In this document: in pieces, positions 1-8,490 of the stretch
Position numbering within the stretch: position 1 is the first letter of the stretch
How the letters are laid out: each line of letters starts with the position of its first letter
Assembly (NCBI GenBank): GCA_002387205.1
Contig: DGLA01000024.1
Coordinates: 170,602 to 234,601, forward strand
Direction of reading: 5' to 3'
DNA: 64,000 nt
Source of the DNA: Stutzerimonas stutzeri
Lineage (GTDB): Bacteria > Pseudomonadota > Gammaproteobacteria > Pseudomonadales > Pseudomonadaceae
Program-made: the position numbers and the translations under genes
The notes under the pieces: model-generated
Told to the model about the DNA's origin: nothing
Seen by the model: the letters and a program-made list of their open reading frames with translations, nothing else
The model's database searches: none

Positions 1-1017
1 GGGATGGCCAACGACTGGCATCTGGTGCACCTGGGCAGTCGGGCCGTCGGTGGGGCGGGACTGGTCATCATCGAAGCGACAGCGGTAACCGCCGACGGAC
101 GGATTTCACCCGAGGATCTGGGCATCTGGTCCGATGAGCATGTCGAGCCGCTGCGACGCATTACCCGCTTCATCGAGGCCCAGGGCTCGGTTACGGGTAT
201 TCAGCTGGCCCACGCCGGGCGCAAGGCAAGCACCTGGCAACCCTGGCTCGGGCGGCACGGCAGCGTGCCCATCGCAGCGGGTGGCTGGACGCCGGTGGGC
301 CCGTCGAATATCGCCTTCGATCCCGAGCATGCAGTGCCTACTGCGCTCGATGAGACTGGGATCGCCGAAGTCATCCAGGCGTTTGTCCGTGCCGCCGAGC
401 GTTCGCTGGCGGCGGGCTTCAAGATCGCGGAAGTCCACGCCGCGCACGGCTATCTGTTGCATCAATTCCTGTCGCCGCTATCCAACCGGCGGCAGGACGC
501 CTATGGCGGATCGTTCGACAACCGTATCCGGCTGCTGCTGGAGGTGACCGAGGCAGTCAGGGGCGTATGGCCCGACGAGCTGCCGTTGTTTGTCCGCCTT
601 TCGGCAACCGACTGGGTCCAGGACGGCTGGAACGCCGAAGAGACAGTGGAACTGGCGCGCCGGCTGAAGGTTCTCGGCGTGGACCTGATCGACGTCTCTT
701 CCGGCGGTACCGCGGCCAACGCGGAAATTCCGGTGGGCCCCGGTTATCAGACCCAGTTCGCCGAGCAGGTGCGTCGCGAGGCAGGGATCGCCACCGGCAC
801 GGTCGGCATGATCACCGAGGCGGTCCAGGCCGAACACATTCTTCGCACCGGCCAGGCGGACCTGATCCTGCTGGCCCGCGAGCTGCTGCGCGATCCCTAC
901 TGGCCGTTGCATGCCGCCGAAGATCTGCGTGACAGCGCGGTGCCATGGCCCGCCCAGTATGTCCGGGCAGCCCATCGCAATACGCCGATCCGGCAGGTTC
1001 CCGGTTCACTCGAGTGA
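1..1017 (+). CDS. NADH:flavin oxidoreductase, Old Yellow Enzyme family (5' truncated)
   Basis: FMN-dependent ene-reductase of the YqjM/NamA/XenA branch, expected to reduce activated C=C bonds or xenobiotics with NAD(P)H in the cytoplasm. The frame is open from base 1, and the visible product begins inside the first TIM-barrel strand; relatives carry roughly 25-30 more residues upstream, so the gene is cut by the window edge. Counting from the first visible Met, the substrate-anion-binding pair is in HAAHGY (His145 and His148), followed by FLSPLSN and DAYGGSFDNR, and the flavin-site HAGRK lies at 70-74. The FLSPLSN wording is closer to YqjM/NamA than to XenA. It ends 30 bases before the DUF533 gene. 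The family is secure; the substrate is unknown. Confidence 0.9.
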   Translation, partial: GMANDWHLVHLGSRAVGGAGLVIIEATAVTADGRISPEDLGIWSDEHVEPLRRITRFIEAQGSVTGIQLAHAGRKASTWQPWLGRHGSVPIAAGGWTPVGPSNIAFDPEHAVPTALDETGIAEVIQAFVRAAERSLAAGFKIAEVHAAHGYLLHQFLSPLSNRRQDAYGGSFDNRIRLLLEVTEAVRGVWPDELPLFVRLSATDWVQDGWNAEETVELARRLKVLGVDLIDVSSGGTAANAEIPVGPGYQTQFAEQVRREAGIATGTVGMITEAVQAEHILRTGQADLILLARELLRDPYWPLHAAEDLRDSAVPWPAQYVRAAHRNTPIRQVPGSLE

Positions 1018-1047
1018 CCCCTCTTCAACAGTCATATAGGTACTCCC

Positions 1048-1812
1048 ATGAAAACCAGTGGTTTGCTCGATCAGCTGCTCAAGTCCGGACAGGACCTGTT
1101 GCAAAAGCAGCAAAGCTCGGTGACCCGTTCAACTCCGTCGAAAAGCAGTGGCTCGCTCGGTGACATGGTCTCTGGCGCGGGCGGGCCGCTCGGCAGCCTG
1201 CTCGGCGGGGCGGGCGGAACCGGAAAAGGTGCGCTCGCGACCGGTGCACTCAGCATGTTGATGGGAAGCCGCAGAGGACGCCGCATGGGTGGCAAGGCTG
1301 TCACCTATGGTGGCCTGGCCGCGCTGGGCATGCTCGCCTACAAAGCCTACGGCAACTGGCAGGCGCAACAGGCGCAGCGGGGTGGCGCCGGGGAAGCTCA
1401 GCCGAACACCGCCCAGACGGAGCCAAAGACGGTGGACCGTCTGCCACCCTATCAGGTGGAAGAGCACAGCCGCGCCATCCTCAAGGCGCTGGTCGCTGCG
1501 GCCAAGGCCGACGGCCACGTCGACGAGCAGGAGCGCAAGATGATCGAAGCCGAGCTGGCCCAGCTCACCGAGGATCCTGAATTGCAGCATTGGCTGGAGA
1601 CGGAGCTGAACAAGCCGCTGGACCCGGTGGAAGTGGCTGCGGCCGCTGCCACGCCGGAAATGGCCTCGGAAATGTATCTGGCCAGTGTGTTGATGGTGGA
1701 CGAAGAGCAGTTCATGGAGCGTGCTTATCTGGACGAACTGGCTCGCCAGTTGAAGCTCGAGGCGGGATTGAAAGCCGAACTGGAAAGCCAGGTGCGTGGC
1801 GTGTCTGCCTGA
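1048..1812 (+). CDS. DUF533 / TerB-like family protein (YebE-like)
   Basis: A 254-residue protein of the YebE/DUF533 family, related to the TerB tellurite-resistance fold; its biochemical role is not established. The N-terminal third (about 25-100) is rich in Gly, Ala and Ser and ends in a hydrophobic stretch around 80-100 that could be membrane-associated. After a Pro/Gln-rich linker, residues about 140-250 form an acidic helical TerB-like domain that includes AAKADGHVDEQE, a signature-like Asp/Glu cluster. An AGG lies 7 bases before the ATG. Family assignment is good; function is inferred only from the family name. Confidence 0.85.
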   Translation: MKTSGLLDQLLKSGQDLLQKQQSSVTRSTPSKSSGSLGDMVSGAGGPLGSLLGGAGGTGKGALATGALSMLMGSRRGRRMGGKAVTYGGLAALGMLAYKAYGNWQAQQAQRGGAGEAQPNTAQTEPKTVDRLPPYQVEEHSRAILKALVAAAKADGHVDEQERKMIEAELAQLTEDPELQHWLETELNKPLDPVEVAAAAATPEMASEMYLASVLMVDEEQFMERAYLDELARQLKLEAGLKAELESQVRGVSA

Positions 1813-1896
1813 TCGCGCTCGGGGCGGCCCTCGCGCCGCCTCCGTTCGCTCCGCTCCCGCTGCTTGACAATTGCCCACCCGGCCGTCCCGCGTGGG

Positions 1897-1925
1897 CTGT
1901 CAGCAGCGGTCTGCTGCGCTATAAT
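1897..1925 (+). promoter_or_regulatory. sigma-70 type promoter of prfB
   Basis: CTGTCA (4 of 6 matches to the -35 consensus) is followed by a 17-base spacer and a perfect TATAAT at 1920-1925. This places the transcription start about 35 bases before the prfB start codon. A separate TTGACA at 1864-1869 has no -10 at the right distance. Confidence 0.7.
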
Positions 1926-1965
1926 CGCCGGCTTTTCGCACCGTCCGATTGAGAGCTGCCTACCT

Positions 1966-3061
1966 ATGGAAATCAACCCGATCCTCAACAGCATCAAGGA
2001 CCTGTCCGACCGCACCCTGTCAATTCGGGGGTATCTTTGACTACGATCAGAAGCACGATCGTCTTGTCGAAGTAAACCGCGAACTCGAAGACCCGAACGT
2101 CTGGAATAACCCCGAGTACGCCCAGAACCTCGGCCGCGAGCGCGCCACCCTGGCGCAGATCGTCGAGACCATCGATGACCTCGACGGCGGCCTGGCTGAT
2201 TCACGCGACCTGCTCGACATGGCCGTCGAAGAAGACGACCAGAGCGCCGTGGACGACGTTGCCGCCGAGCTCGACCGCCTGCGTGGCATCCTCGAAGGGC
2301 TGGAATTCCGCCGTATGTTCAGCGGCGAGATGGACCCCAACAACGCCTACCTCGACATCCAGGCCGGTTCCGGCGGCACCGAAGCCCAGGACTGGGCGAA
2401 CATGCTGCTGCGCATGTACCTGCGCTGGGCCGACAAGCACGGCTTCGACGCCACCATCATGGAGCTGTCCGAGGGCGAAGTTGCCGGCATCAAGGGTGCG
2501 ACCCTGCATATCAAAGGCGAGTATGCCTTCGGCTGGTTGCGCACCGAGATCGGCGTGCATCGCCTGGTTCGCAAGAGTCCGTTCGACTCCGGCAATCGTC
2601 GCCACACCTCGTTCACCGCGGTGTTCGTTTCGCCGGAAATCGACGACAACATCGAGATCGAGATCAACCCGGCCGACCTGCGCATCGATACCTACCGCTC
2701 CTCCGGTGCCGGTGGTCAGCACGTAAACACCACCGACTCGGCTGTACGTATCACCCACGTACCGACCAACACCGTGGTCAGCTGCCAGAACGAACGTTCC
2801 CAGCACGCCAACAAGGACACCGCCATGAAAATGCTGCGGGCCAAGTTGTACGAGCAGGAAATGCAAAAGCGCAACGCGGCGTCCCAGGCGCTGGAAGATT
2901 CCAAGTCCGACATCGGCTGGGGTCACCAGATTCGCTCCTATGTGCTCGACCAGTCGCGCATCAAGGATTTGCGCACCGGCGTCGAGCGCAGCGACTGCGA
3001 CAAGGTGCTGGACGGGGATATTGACGAGTACCTCGAAGCCAGCCTGAAACAAGGCCTGTAA
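1966..3061 (+). CDS. prfB: peptide chain release factor 2, made by programmed +1 frameshift
   Basis: RF2 recognises UGA and UAA stop codons and triggers release of the finished peptide from the ribosome. Translation starts at ATG 1966, reads 24 codons and meets an in-frame TGA at 2038-2040. A +1 shift then continues in the frame beginning with GAC at 2039, for 340 further codons, giving 364 residues (E. coli RF2 is 365). The stop-recognition tripeptide SPF is present in RKSPFDSG, and the catalytic GGQ in SSGAGGQHVN. lysS follows, as in many gammaproteobacteria, but with a gap of about 250 bases. The start is chosen because the pre-shift peptide MEINPILNSIKDL matches the family; the longer single-frame reading from 1949 does not. 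Confidence 0.97.
2027..2041 (+). promoter_or_regulatory. prfB programmed +1 frameshift signal
   Basis: GGGGGTATCTTTGAC has the classical layout. An internal Shine-Dalgarno-like G-run at 2027-2031 lies three bases before the slippery CTT (2035-2037), which is followed by TGA and C. UGA followed by C is a weak stop context. Low RF2 slows termination and favours slipping from CUU to UUU, so RF2 autoregulates its own synthesis. The mechanism is known from E. coli prfB; here the site is seen directly in the sequence. Confidence 0.95.
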
Positions 3062-3308
3062 GCTACTGCGCTTGTTCATTCTGGGTTGAAAAACGGCTCG
3101 GACGGTGGCTTGCCACCGAACGCCCGGAGGGTGGCCCGAAAGGGCGAAGGTAATGAGTACTGCTCATTTACAACACGTTAACTCCGCGACCTCGCCGTTT
3201 TTCGCCTTGCCTGACCTGCGCTCGCTACGCTTACAGACTGCACGGCCACTGACATTAGCTAGCCATTCACGGGTCAAACACGACCCGCGCGACCGGAATA
3301 AATTGACC

Positions 3309-4811
3309 ATGAGCGAACAACCGCTGAACCAGCACGCCATCCAAGAGGAAGAAAACAGCCTGATCCTTCAGCGCAAGGAAAAGCTGGCCGCCGAGCGCGC
3401 CAAGGGCAACGTTTTCCCCAACGACTTCCGCCGCGACAGCTATTGCAATGATCTGCAACTGAAGTTCGCCGACAAGACTAAGGAAGAGCTGGCAGAAGCG
3501 GCGATCCCGGTGAAGGTAGCGGGGCGCATCATGCTCAACCGCGGCGCCTTCATGGTGCTGCAGGACATGACCGGGCGCATCCAGGTCTACGTCAACCGCA
3601 AGACGCTGCCGGCCGAGACGCTCGAAGCGATCAAACACTGGGACCTGGGCGATATCATCGCGGCCGAAGGCACCCTGGCGCGCTCCGGCAAGGGCGATCT
3701 GTACGTCGAGATGACCAGCGTACGCCTGCTGACCAAGTCGCTGCGTCCACTGCCGGACAAGCACCACGGCCTGACCGACACCGAGCAGCGCTACCGCCAG
3801 CGCTACGTCGACCTGATCGTCAACGAAGAGACGCGCCACACCTTTCGCGTGCGCTCGCAGGTGATCGGCCACATCCGCAAATTCCTCAACGAGCGCGACT
3901 TCCTCGAAGTCGAAACGCCGATGCTGCAGACCATTCCTGGTGGCGCGGCAGCCAAGCCGTTCGAAACTCATCACAACGCCCTGGACCTGCCGATGTTCCT
4001 GCGTATTGCGCCGGAGCTCTACCTCAAGCGGCTAGTGGTTGGTGGCTTCGAGCGCGTCTTCGAGATCAATCGCAACTTCCGTAACGAAGGCGTTTCGACC
4101 CGGCACAACCCCGAGTTCACCATGCTCGAGTTCTACCAGGCGTACGCCGATTACGAAGACAACATGGACCTCACCGAAGAGCTGTTCCGCGAGTTGGCGC
4201 AGCTGGTGCTTGGCAGCACCGACGTGCCCTACGGCGACAAGGTATTCCACTTCGGCGAGCCCTTCGCGCGGCTGTCGGTGTTCGATTCGATCCTCAAGTA
4301 CAACCCGGAGATCAGCGCTGCCGACCTGCAGGACATCGACACTGCCCGCGCCATCGCCAAGAAGGCTGGCGCCAAGGTGCTCGGCTTCGAGGGGCTGGGC
4401 AAGCTGCAGGTGATGATTTTCGAGGAGCTGGTCGAGCACAAGCTGGAACAGCCAACCTTTATCACCCGTTACCCGTTCGAAGTTTCGCCGCTGGCACGTC
4501 GCAGCAATGACGACCCCAACGTTACTGACCGCTTCGAGCTGTTCATCGGCGGCCGTGAGATCGCCAACGCCTACTCCGAGTTGAACGATGCTGAAGACCA
4601 GGCCGAGCGCTTCCATGCGCAGGTCCGCGACAAGGATGCCGGCGATGATGAGGCGATGCACTTCGACGCCGATTTCGTCCGCGCCCTGGAATACGGCATG
4701 CCGCCGACCGCGGGCGAGGGTATCGGCATCGACCGCCTGGTGATGCTGTTGACCGACTCACCGTCGATCCGCGACGTGATCCTTTTCCCTCATATGCGCC
4801 CGGAAGCCTGA
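3309..4811 (+). CDS. lysS: lysyl-tRNA synthetase, class II
   Basis: Charges tRNA-Lys with lysine in the cytoplasm. The 500-residue length matches the family (E. coli 505). An N-terminal OB-fold anticodon-binding domain lies at about 55-140 (VAGRIMLNRGAFMVLQD). It is followed by the class II catalytic core, with motif 2 in FRNEGVSTRHNPEFTMLEF and motif 3 in GIGIDRLVML near the end. The start at ATG 3309 gives MSEQPLNQHA, the usual beginning. The same frame stays open upstream to 3105, including an ATG at 3153, but that extension does not resemble LysS. The 3062-3308 spacer contains the short palindrome GGTGGCTTGCCACC and no gene I can support. Confidence 0.97.
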   Translation: MSEQPLNQHAIQEEENSLILQRKEKLAAERAKGNVFPNDFRRDSYCNDLQLKFADKTKEELAEAAIPVKVAGRIMLNRGAFMVLQDMTGRIQVYVNRKTLPAETLEAIKHWDLGDIIAAEGTLARSGKGDLYVEMTSVRLLTKSLRPLPDKHHGLTDTEQRYRQRYVDLIVNEETRHTFRVRSQVIGHIRKFLNERDFLEVETPMLQTIPGGAAAKPFETHHNALDLPMFLRIAPELYLKRLVVGGFERVFEINRNFRNEGVSTRHNPEFTMLEFYQAYADYEDNMDLTEELFRELAQLVLGSTDVPYGDKVFHFGEPFARLSVFDSILKYNPEISAADLQDIDTARAIAKKAGAKVLGFEGLGKLQVMIFEELVEHKLEQPTFITRYPFEVSPLARRSNDDPNVTDRFELFIGGREIANAYSELNDAEDQAERFHAQVRDKDAGDDEAMHFDADFVRALEYGMPPTAGEGIGIDRLVMLLTDSPSIRDVILFPHMRPEA

Positions 4812-4865
4812 CAGCAGCGGTCGCCGCCCGGTCTGATGGCCGGCTGGCCAGAGAAGCTTGGATCC

Positions 4866-4892
4866 GCCGCCGCCCGAAAAGCTGGCGGCGGC
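4866..4892 (+). terminator. GC-rich hairpin after lysS
   Basis: GCCGCCGCC at 4866-4874 pairs perfectly with GGCGGCGGC at 4884-4892 around a 9-base loop. There is no T-run after it, so an intrinsic terminator is not certain; it may protect the lysS mRNA 3' end. Confidence 0.4.
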
Positions 4893-4963
4893 AGGATGGG
4901 TTCAGTTCCAGCGCTGGCGGTCGACACCCTGTCAGGCCGGAGCGGCTGATCGAGAACCGGGCA

Positions 4964-4992
4964 CGGACCGCGAGGGTCCGCTGATGTATAAG
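4964..4992 (+). promoter_or_regulatory. candidate promoter with overlapping inverted repeat, upstream of the QEGLA gene
   Basis: A perfect inverted repeat CGGACC-GCGAG-GGTCCG (4964-4980) lies immediately before a TATAAG -10-like hexamer (4987-4992), 35 bases ahead of the 5027 start codon. The repeat covers the expected -35 position, where no good TTGACA match exists. That suggests a promoter dependent on or blocked by a regulator. This is inference from sequence geometry alone. Confidence 0.4.
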
Positions 4993-5026
4993 CTCAAGGC
5001 TACGGTTCATCACTGACGAGGTTTGG

Positions 5027-6322
5027 ATGAATACCCGTAACAACCTGGACGAATATCAGCTCACGGTGCGCGGCCTGTCCGACCGTATCGTCGAGGCGCA
5101 AACCCCGGTGCGGGTGCTCGATGCGGTGAAGTGGGACGACAACGTCCGCCAAGCTTTCTTCGCCAGCGGCGGACGAGAATTGCCGAAGGTCGATCGCGCC
5201 TATTACGAAGGCCGTCCGCTGGCCTTCGATTCCAGCGCGAAGAAGGAAGAATTCCAGAACATCGAGCGTGATATCACTCGCCAGTTGGGGCAGTTCAATC
5301 CGGTCGGGCAGATCATGCGGCGTATGTGCAAGGAATACCGCATGGTAATTCGCATGCTCGAGGCGCGCGGCACCGCCGACTTTGGGTTGATTTCCCAGGA
5401 GCTCTACGGCGCGGCGTCCGATGCCTTCCACGCGGGTGATCCGACGCTCGCCGATCTCGGGCTGATGCTCTCCGACTACCTGAACAACATTGCCGACCGC
5501 GGCGACCTGAAGGACGAAGCCAAAACGCTCACTGCACCGCAGGCGGTGGACATGCTGCAGCGCCGGCTGGATCTGGTGTTCGGTGAAGGTGAGGGTGTGA
5601 TTCGTGTCTTCGAGTCCGACGGCATCCTCGCCGACGCCGCGGCCGGCGCCGACTACATCAAGATCCGCAGCGATGCGATGTTCAACGAGCGGGACGTGCG
5701 CGCGCTGGAAGTCCACGAGGGGCTGGTGCACGTCGGCACCACGCTCAACGGGCAAAACCAGCCGATCTGCACCTTTCTCGCCAAGGGGCCACCGTCCTCT
5801 ACCGTGACCCAGGAGGGCCTGGCGATTCTGATGGAAGTCATCGCGTTCGCCTCCTACCCGACGCGTTTGCGGAAATTGACCAACCGTACCCGCGCGATTC
5901 ACATGGCCGAAGAGGGTGCGGACTTCCTCGACGTGTTCGCGTTCTTTCGGGATGAGGGCTACGCCGATGATGAGTGCTACAGCAATGCCAGCCGGGTGTT
6001 TCGTGGCTCGTTGCCGGGCGGGTTGCCCTTCACCAAGGACCTGTCCTATCTGAAGGGTTTCATCATGGTCTACAACTACATCCAGCTGGCGGTGCGCAAA
6101 GGCAAGCTGGAACAGATTCCCCTGTTGTTCTGCGGCAAGACCACACTGGAACACATGCGCACACTACGGCAACTGGTCGAGGAGGGGATGGTGGTGCCGC
6201 CGAAGTACCTGCCGCAGCAGTTCCAGGACCTGAATGCTCTGTCGGCCTGGATGTGCTTTTCCAACTTCCTCAATCATCTGAGCCTTGATCGCATCGAGGC
6301 TGACTACGCAAACATCATCTGA
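5027..6322 (+). CDS. QEGLA-motif (DUF1704 / TIGR02421) putative metallopeptidase
   Basis: A 431-residue protein of the family named after its QEGLA motif, annotated elsewhere as flavohemoglobin-expression-modulating. Visible motifs are HEGLVH at 230-235, which fits an HExxxH zinc site, and TQEGLA with Glu263 as a likely third ligand. The DUF1704 domain includes the eukaryotic MATCAP-type carboxypeptidases, which to my knowledge use HExxxH plus a downstream Glu, so a zinc carboxypeptidase activity is a reasonable inference; the substrate is unknown. No signal peptide is seen, so it is probably cytoplasmic. GAGG precedes the ATG by 5 bases. An AIM24-like gene follows about 100 bases downstream. 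Family is secure, enzymatic role is inferred. Confidence 0.88.
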   Translation: MNTRNNLDEYQLTVRGLSDRIVEAQTPVRVLDAVKWDDNVRQAFFASGGRELPKVDRAYYEGRPLAFDSSAKKEEFQNIERDITRQLGQFNPVGQIMRRMCKEYRMVIRMLEARGTADFGLISQELYGAASDAFHAGDPTLADLGLMLSDYLNNIADRGDLKDEAKTLTAPQAVDMLQRRLDLVFGEGEGVIRVFESDGILADAAAGADYIKIRSDAMFNERDVRALEVHEGLVHVGTTLNGQNQPICTFLAKGPPSSTVTQEGLAILMEVIAFASYPTRLRKLTNRTRAIHMAEEGADFLDVFAFFRDEGYADDECYSNASRVFRGSLPGGLPFTKDLSYLKGFIMVYNYIQLAVRKGKLEQIPLLFCGKTTLEHMRTLRQLVEEGMVVPPKYLPQQFQDLNALSAWMCFSNFLNHLSLDRIEADYANII

Positions 6323-6426
6323 AGCGCCCGATGGCCCGAACTGCTCGGGCGCAGCTATCAGGTGAAATGGCGCAGCTGCTCCAGTCCGATGGCGCGCCGC
6401 AATCCGTGAGAATGAGGGAGCCCGCC

Positions 6427-7173
6427 GTGCCCAGTCACGAACTCGAATATGAAATCCTCGGGCAATCGGCCCAGAACGTCGAGATCCTGCTCGATCCCGG
6501 TGAAACGGTGATCGCCGAAGCGGGGGCGATGAATTACATGACCGAGGGCGTGCGCTTCGAGGCGCGAATGGGTGATGGGTCCAGCAGCGGGATGTTCGGC
6601 AAGCTGCTGGGAGTGGGCAAACGGATGATCACTGGCGAGTCGCTGTTCCTGACCCACTTCACCAATGAGGGCAAGGCCAAGGCACGGGTGGCCTTCGCTG
6701 CGCCCTATCCCGGCACGGTGGTCCCGGTGGATCTTGCCGCGCTTGGCGGCACGCTGATCTGTCAGAAGGACGCCTTTCTCTGCGCCGCCTTTGGCACGCG
6801 CATCGGCATCAGTTTCAGCAAGCGTATCGGCGCCGGATTCTTCGGTGGGGAAGGATTTGTCCTGCAACGCCTGGAGGGCGATGGCCTGGCATTCGTCCAC
6901 GCCGGAGGCACGGTCATCCGCAAGGAACTGGTCAACGAAACCCTGCGGCTCGACACTGGGTGCCTCGTCGCCTTTACCAATGGCATCGACTACGACATTC
7001 AGCTTGCCGGTGGGCTGAAAAGCATGTTGTTCGGCGGCGAAGGCCTGCTGCTGACGACGCTCAAGGGCACCGGCAGCGTCTGGATCCAGAGCCTGCCGTT
7101 TTCTCGGCTTGCCGAGCGCGTATATGCGGCAACCTATCAGGCGCGAGGCGAAACCCGCGCGGGTGGCCGGTGA
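6427..7173 (+). CDS. AIM24 / TIGR00266 family protein
   Basis: A 248-residue all-beta protein of the AIM24 (DUF124) family, related to a mitochondrial biogenesis factor; its bacterial function is unknown. Typical features are YEILGQ near the start, the Gly-rich turns GMFGKLLG and GAGFFGGEGFVLQ, and a repeat-like pattern of TGCLVAF, MLFGGEGLLL and GTGSVWIQSL to the end. I chose the GTG at 6427 because GAGGGAG lies 6 bases before it and the product then starts directly with the conserved domain. The same frame is open to ATG 6331, but those 32 extra residues have no ribosome site and do not resemble the family. Confidence 0.85.
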   Translation: MPSHELEYEILGQSAQNVEILLDPGETVIAEAGAMNYMTEGVRFEARMGDGSSSGMFGKLLGVGKRMITGESLFLTHFTNEGKAKARVAFAAPYPGTVVPVDLAALGGTLICQKDAFLCAAFGTRIGISFSKRIGAGFFGGEGFVLQRLEGDGLAFVHAGGTVIRKELVNETLRLDTGCLVAFTNGIDYDIQLAGGLKSMLFGGEGLLLTTLKGTGSVWIQSLPFSRLAERVYAATYQARGETRAGGR

Positions 7174-7227
7174 GATACGCCGTCCGCTGTGTAATTTGGC
7201 ACAATCCTCTTTTTCGCTGAGATCATC

Positions 7228-7563
7228 ATGTCCGAGCGCAACCCGATTCCCTACATCCTGACTGCCATCGGTACCGTCATAGGTACGGTCGCTGTGCTGA
7301 GCTATTACGGTTATGTACACATCGCCAAGCCGGAAGATGCCTTGCTTCTGGCCGACTACACGATGCTCAAGACCATTCCCGGCGAAGACTACCGGGTCTC
7401 GCTCAAGCCTGCGCCTCAGGTCGCAGAGTGTATCGACGGCGTGCTGGTGCTCTTCGATACCGAACAGAAAGGCCTGACGGGCGTGCTGGTCGACAATCGC
7501 AAGCGCGCGATTCGCTGCATGGGGCAACAGGTGCCGACCGAGAGGGGGCCCGCGGAGCCATAG
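7228..7563 (+). CDS. conserved hypothetical protein with N-terminal membrane anchor
   Basis: A 111-residue protein I cannot assign to a named family. Residues about 8-28 form one hydrophobic segment (IPYILTAIGTVIGTVAVLSY) that would act as an uncleaved signal anchor, leaving about 80 residues in the periplasm. That part holds two cysteines (CIDG and IRCMG) that could form a disulfide. It is monocistronic, with a strong terminator 25 bases after the stop, and it faces the OmpA gene convergently. Confidence 0.7.
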   Translation: MSERNPIPYILTAIGTVIGTVAVLSYYGYVHIAKPEDALLLADYTMLKTIPGEDYRVSLKPAPQVAECIDGVLVLFDTEQKGLTGVLVDNRKRAIRCMGQQVPTERGPAEP

Positions 7564-7587
7564 CGTCGCTGGTCAAAGCCAGAACAG

Positions 7588-7611
7588 GAAGCCCGCCATA
7601 GGGCGGGCTTC
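7588..7611. terminator. intrinsic terminator shared by convergent genes
   Basis: GAAGCCCGCC (7588-7597) and GGCGGGCTTC (7602-7611) form a perfect 10-bp stem with a 4-base loop between the stops of the convergent genes ending at 7563 and 7641. The A/T ends of the stem on both sides make it plausible in both directions. Confidence 0.8.
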
Positions 7612-7640
7612 GATATCACCGGTGCGATTTTGGGTCGCAG

Positions 7641-8444
7641 TTATTCCATCGAAGAGCGTGGCGCCACGCGCTTGTTGTCGTTGGAAATGGTGACTTCGAC
7701 GCGACGGTTCATCGCCCGGCTGGCAGGCGAGTCGTTGCTGGCAACCGGATAGGCTTCACCGTAACCAACCGTCTGGATCCGATCCATCTCGACACCGGAG
7801 CGAACCAATGCACGACGTACAGATTCAGCTCGACGTTCGGAGAGCTGCTGGTTGTACGAGTCGGAGCCGGTGCTGTCGGTGTAGCCTTCGACCATGACCT
7901 TGCGCTCCTGATTTTCCTTCAGGAAATCGGCAAGTTTCTGCACATCGCGCATACCGGCGGGCTTGAGCTCGGCCTTGTTCAGGTCGAACAGGACATCACC
8001 GAAAGTCACCAGCGTCCCGCGTTCGGTCTGCTTGGCTTGCAGATCCTGCTGCAGCTGACGGATTTCATCTTGTTGACGCTTGAGCATCGCTTCTCGAGAT
8101 TCCAGGCGGGCCTGGGCACGCTGGGTCGAAGCCTGCTCGATTTGTTGCTCGGCCTTGCGCAGGTCGATCGTCTGCTCGGCCAGGTCGATACGGCGATTGG
8201 CCAGATACGCAAGCTGGTTGACGCGCTCTTCATCAGCATCGCTGAGGTAGGCTTCGTTGGCCTTGTCGAGGAGCTTGGCAGCATCCTGGGTTTCAAGGGC
8301 AGCGTATTTCTGGGACAGCGGGTTGCTCTGCAGCGAAGCGAACTCGGTGCGGGCTGTTTCAAGATTCTGGTTGGGCTGCGACGAGCAGGCGGCCAGGCCA
8401 ATGCTCATGGCTATCGCTGTGGGAATGGCTACTAACTTGTGCAT
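7641..8444 (-). CDS. DUF4398 + OmpA-domain outer-membrane lipoprotein
   Basis: A 267-residue envelope protein. The signal peptide ends in the lipobox LAAC (Cys20), so it is a lipoprotein. Residues about 25-100 form a helical DUF4398 region (RIDLAEQTIDLRKAEQQIEQA), followed by a coiled coil to about 140. An OmpA C-terminal peptidoglycan-binding domain lies at about 145-255, with VEGYTDSTGSDSYNQQLSERR and NRRVEV. It probably tethers the outer membrane to peptidoglycan. AAAGGA precedes the ATG by 9 bases. The gene lies 46 bases after the smaller DUF4398 lipoprotein gene on the same strand, so the two are probably co-transcribed. Confidence 0.9.
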   Translation of the reverse strand: MHKLVAIPTAIAMSIGLAACSSQPNQNLETARTEFASLQSNPLSQKYAALETQDAAKLLDKANEAYLSDADEERVNQLAYLANRRIDLAEQTIDLRKAEQQIEQASTQRAQARLESREAMLKRQQDEIRQLQQDLQAKQTERGTLVTFGDVLFDLNKAELKPAGMRDVQKLADFLKENQERKVMVEGYTDSTGSDSYNQQLSERRAESVRRALVRSGVEMDRIQTVGYGEAYPVASNDSPASRAMNRRVEVTISNDNKRVAPRSSME

Positions 8445-8490
8445 GTCGATTCATCCTTTGCTGAAAGGGAGTGCGAGAGGGAAGGGCTGA

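Noticed and set aside
1864..1869. TTGACA as the -35 element for prfB
   Set aside because: It is 50 bases from the TATAAT; CTGTCA at 1897 is correctly spaced.
1949..3061. prfB read as a single frame from 1949
   Set aside because: The first 30 residues so encoded do not match RF2, whereas ATG 1966 plus the +1 shift gives the exact family N-terminus.
2201..3079. 292-codon minus-strand frame opposite prfB
   Set aside because: Antisense to conserved RF2 sequence; no motif or ribosome site of its own.
5000..6154. 384-codon minus-strand frame opposite the QEGLA gene
   Set aside because: Antisense shadow: the plus frame has family motifs and a ribosome site, the minus frame neither.
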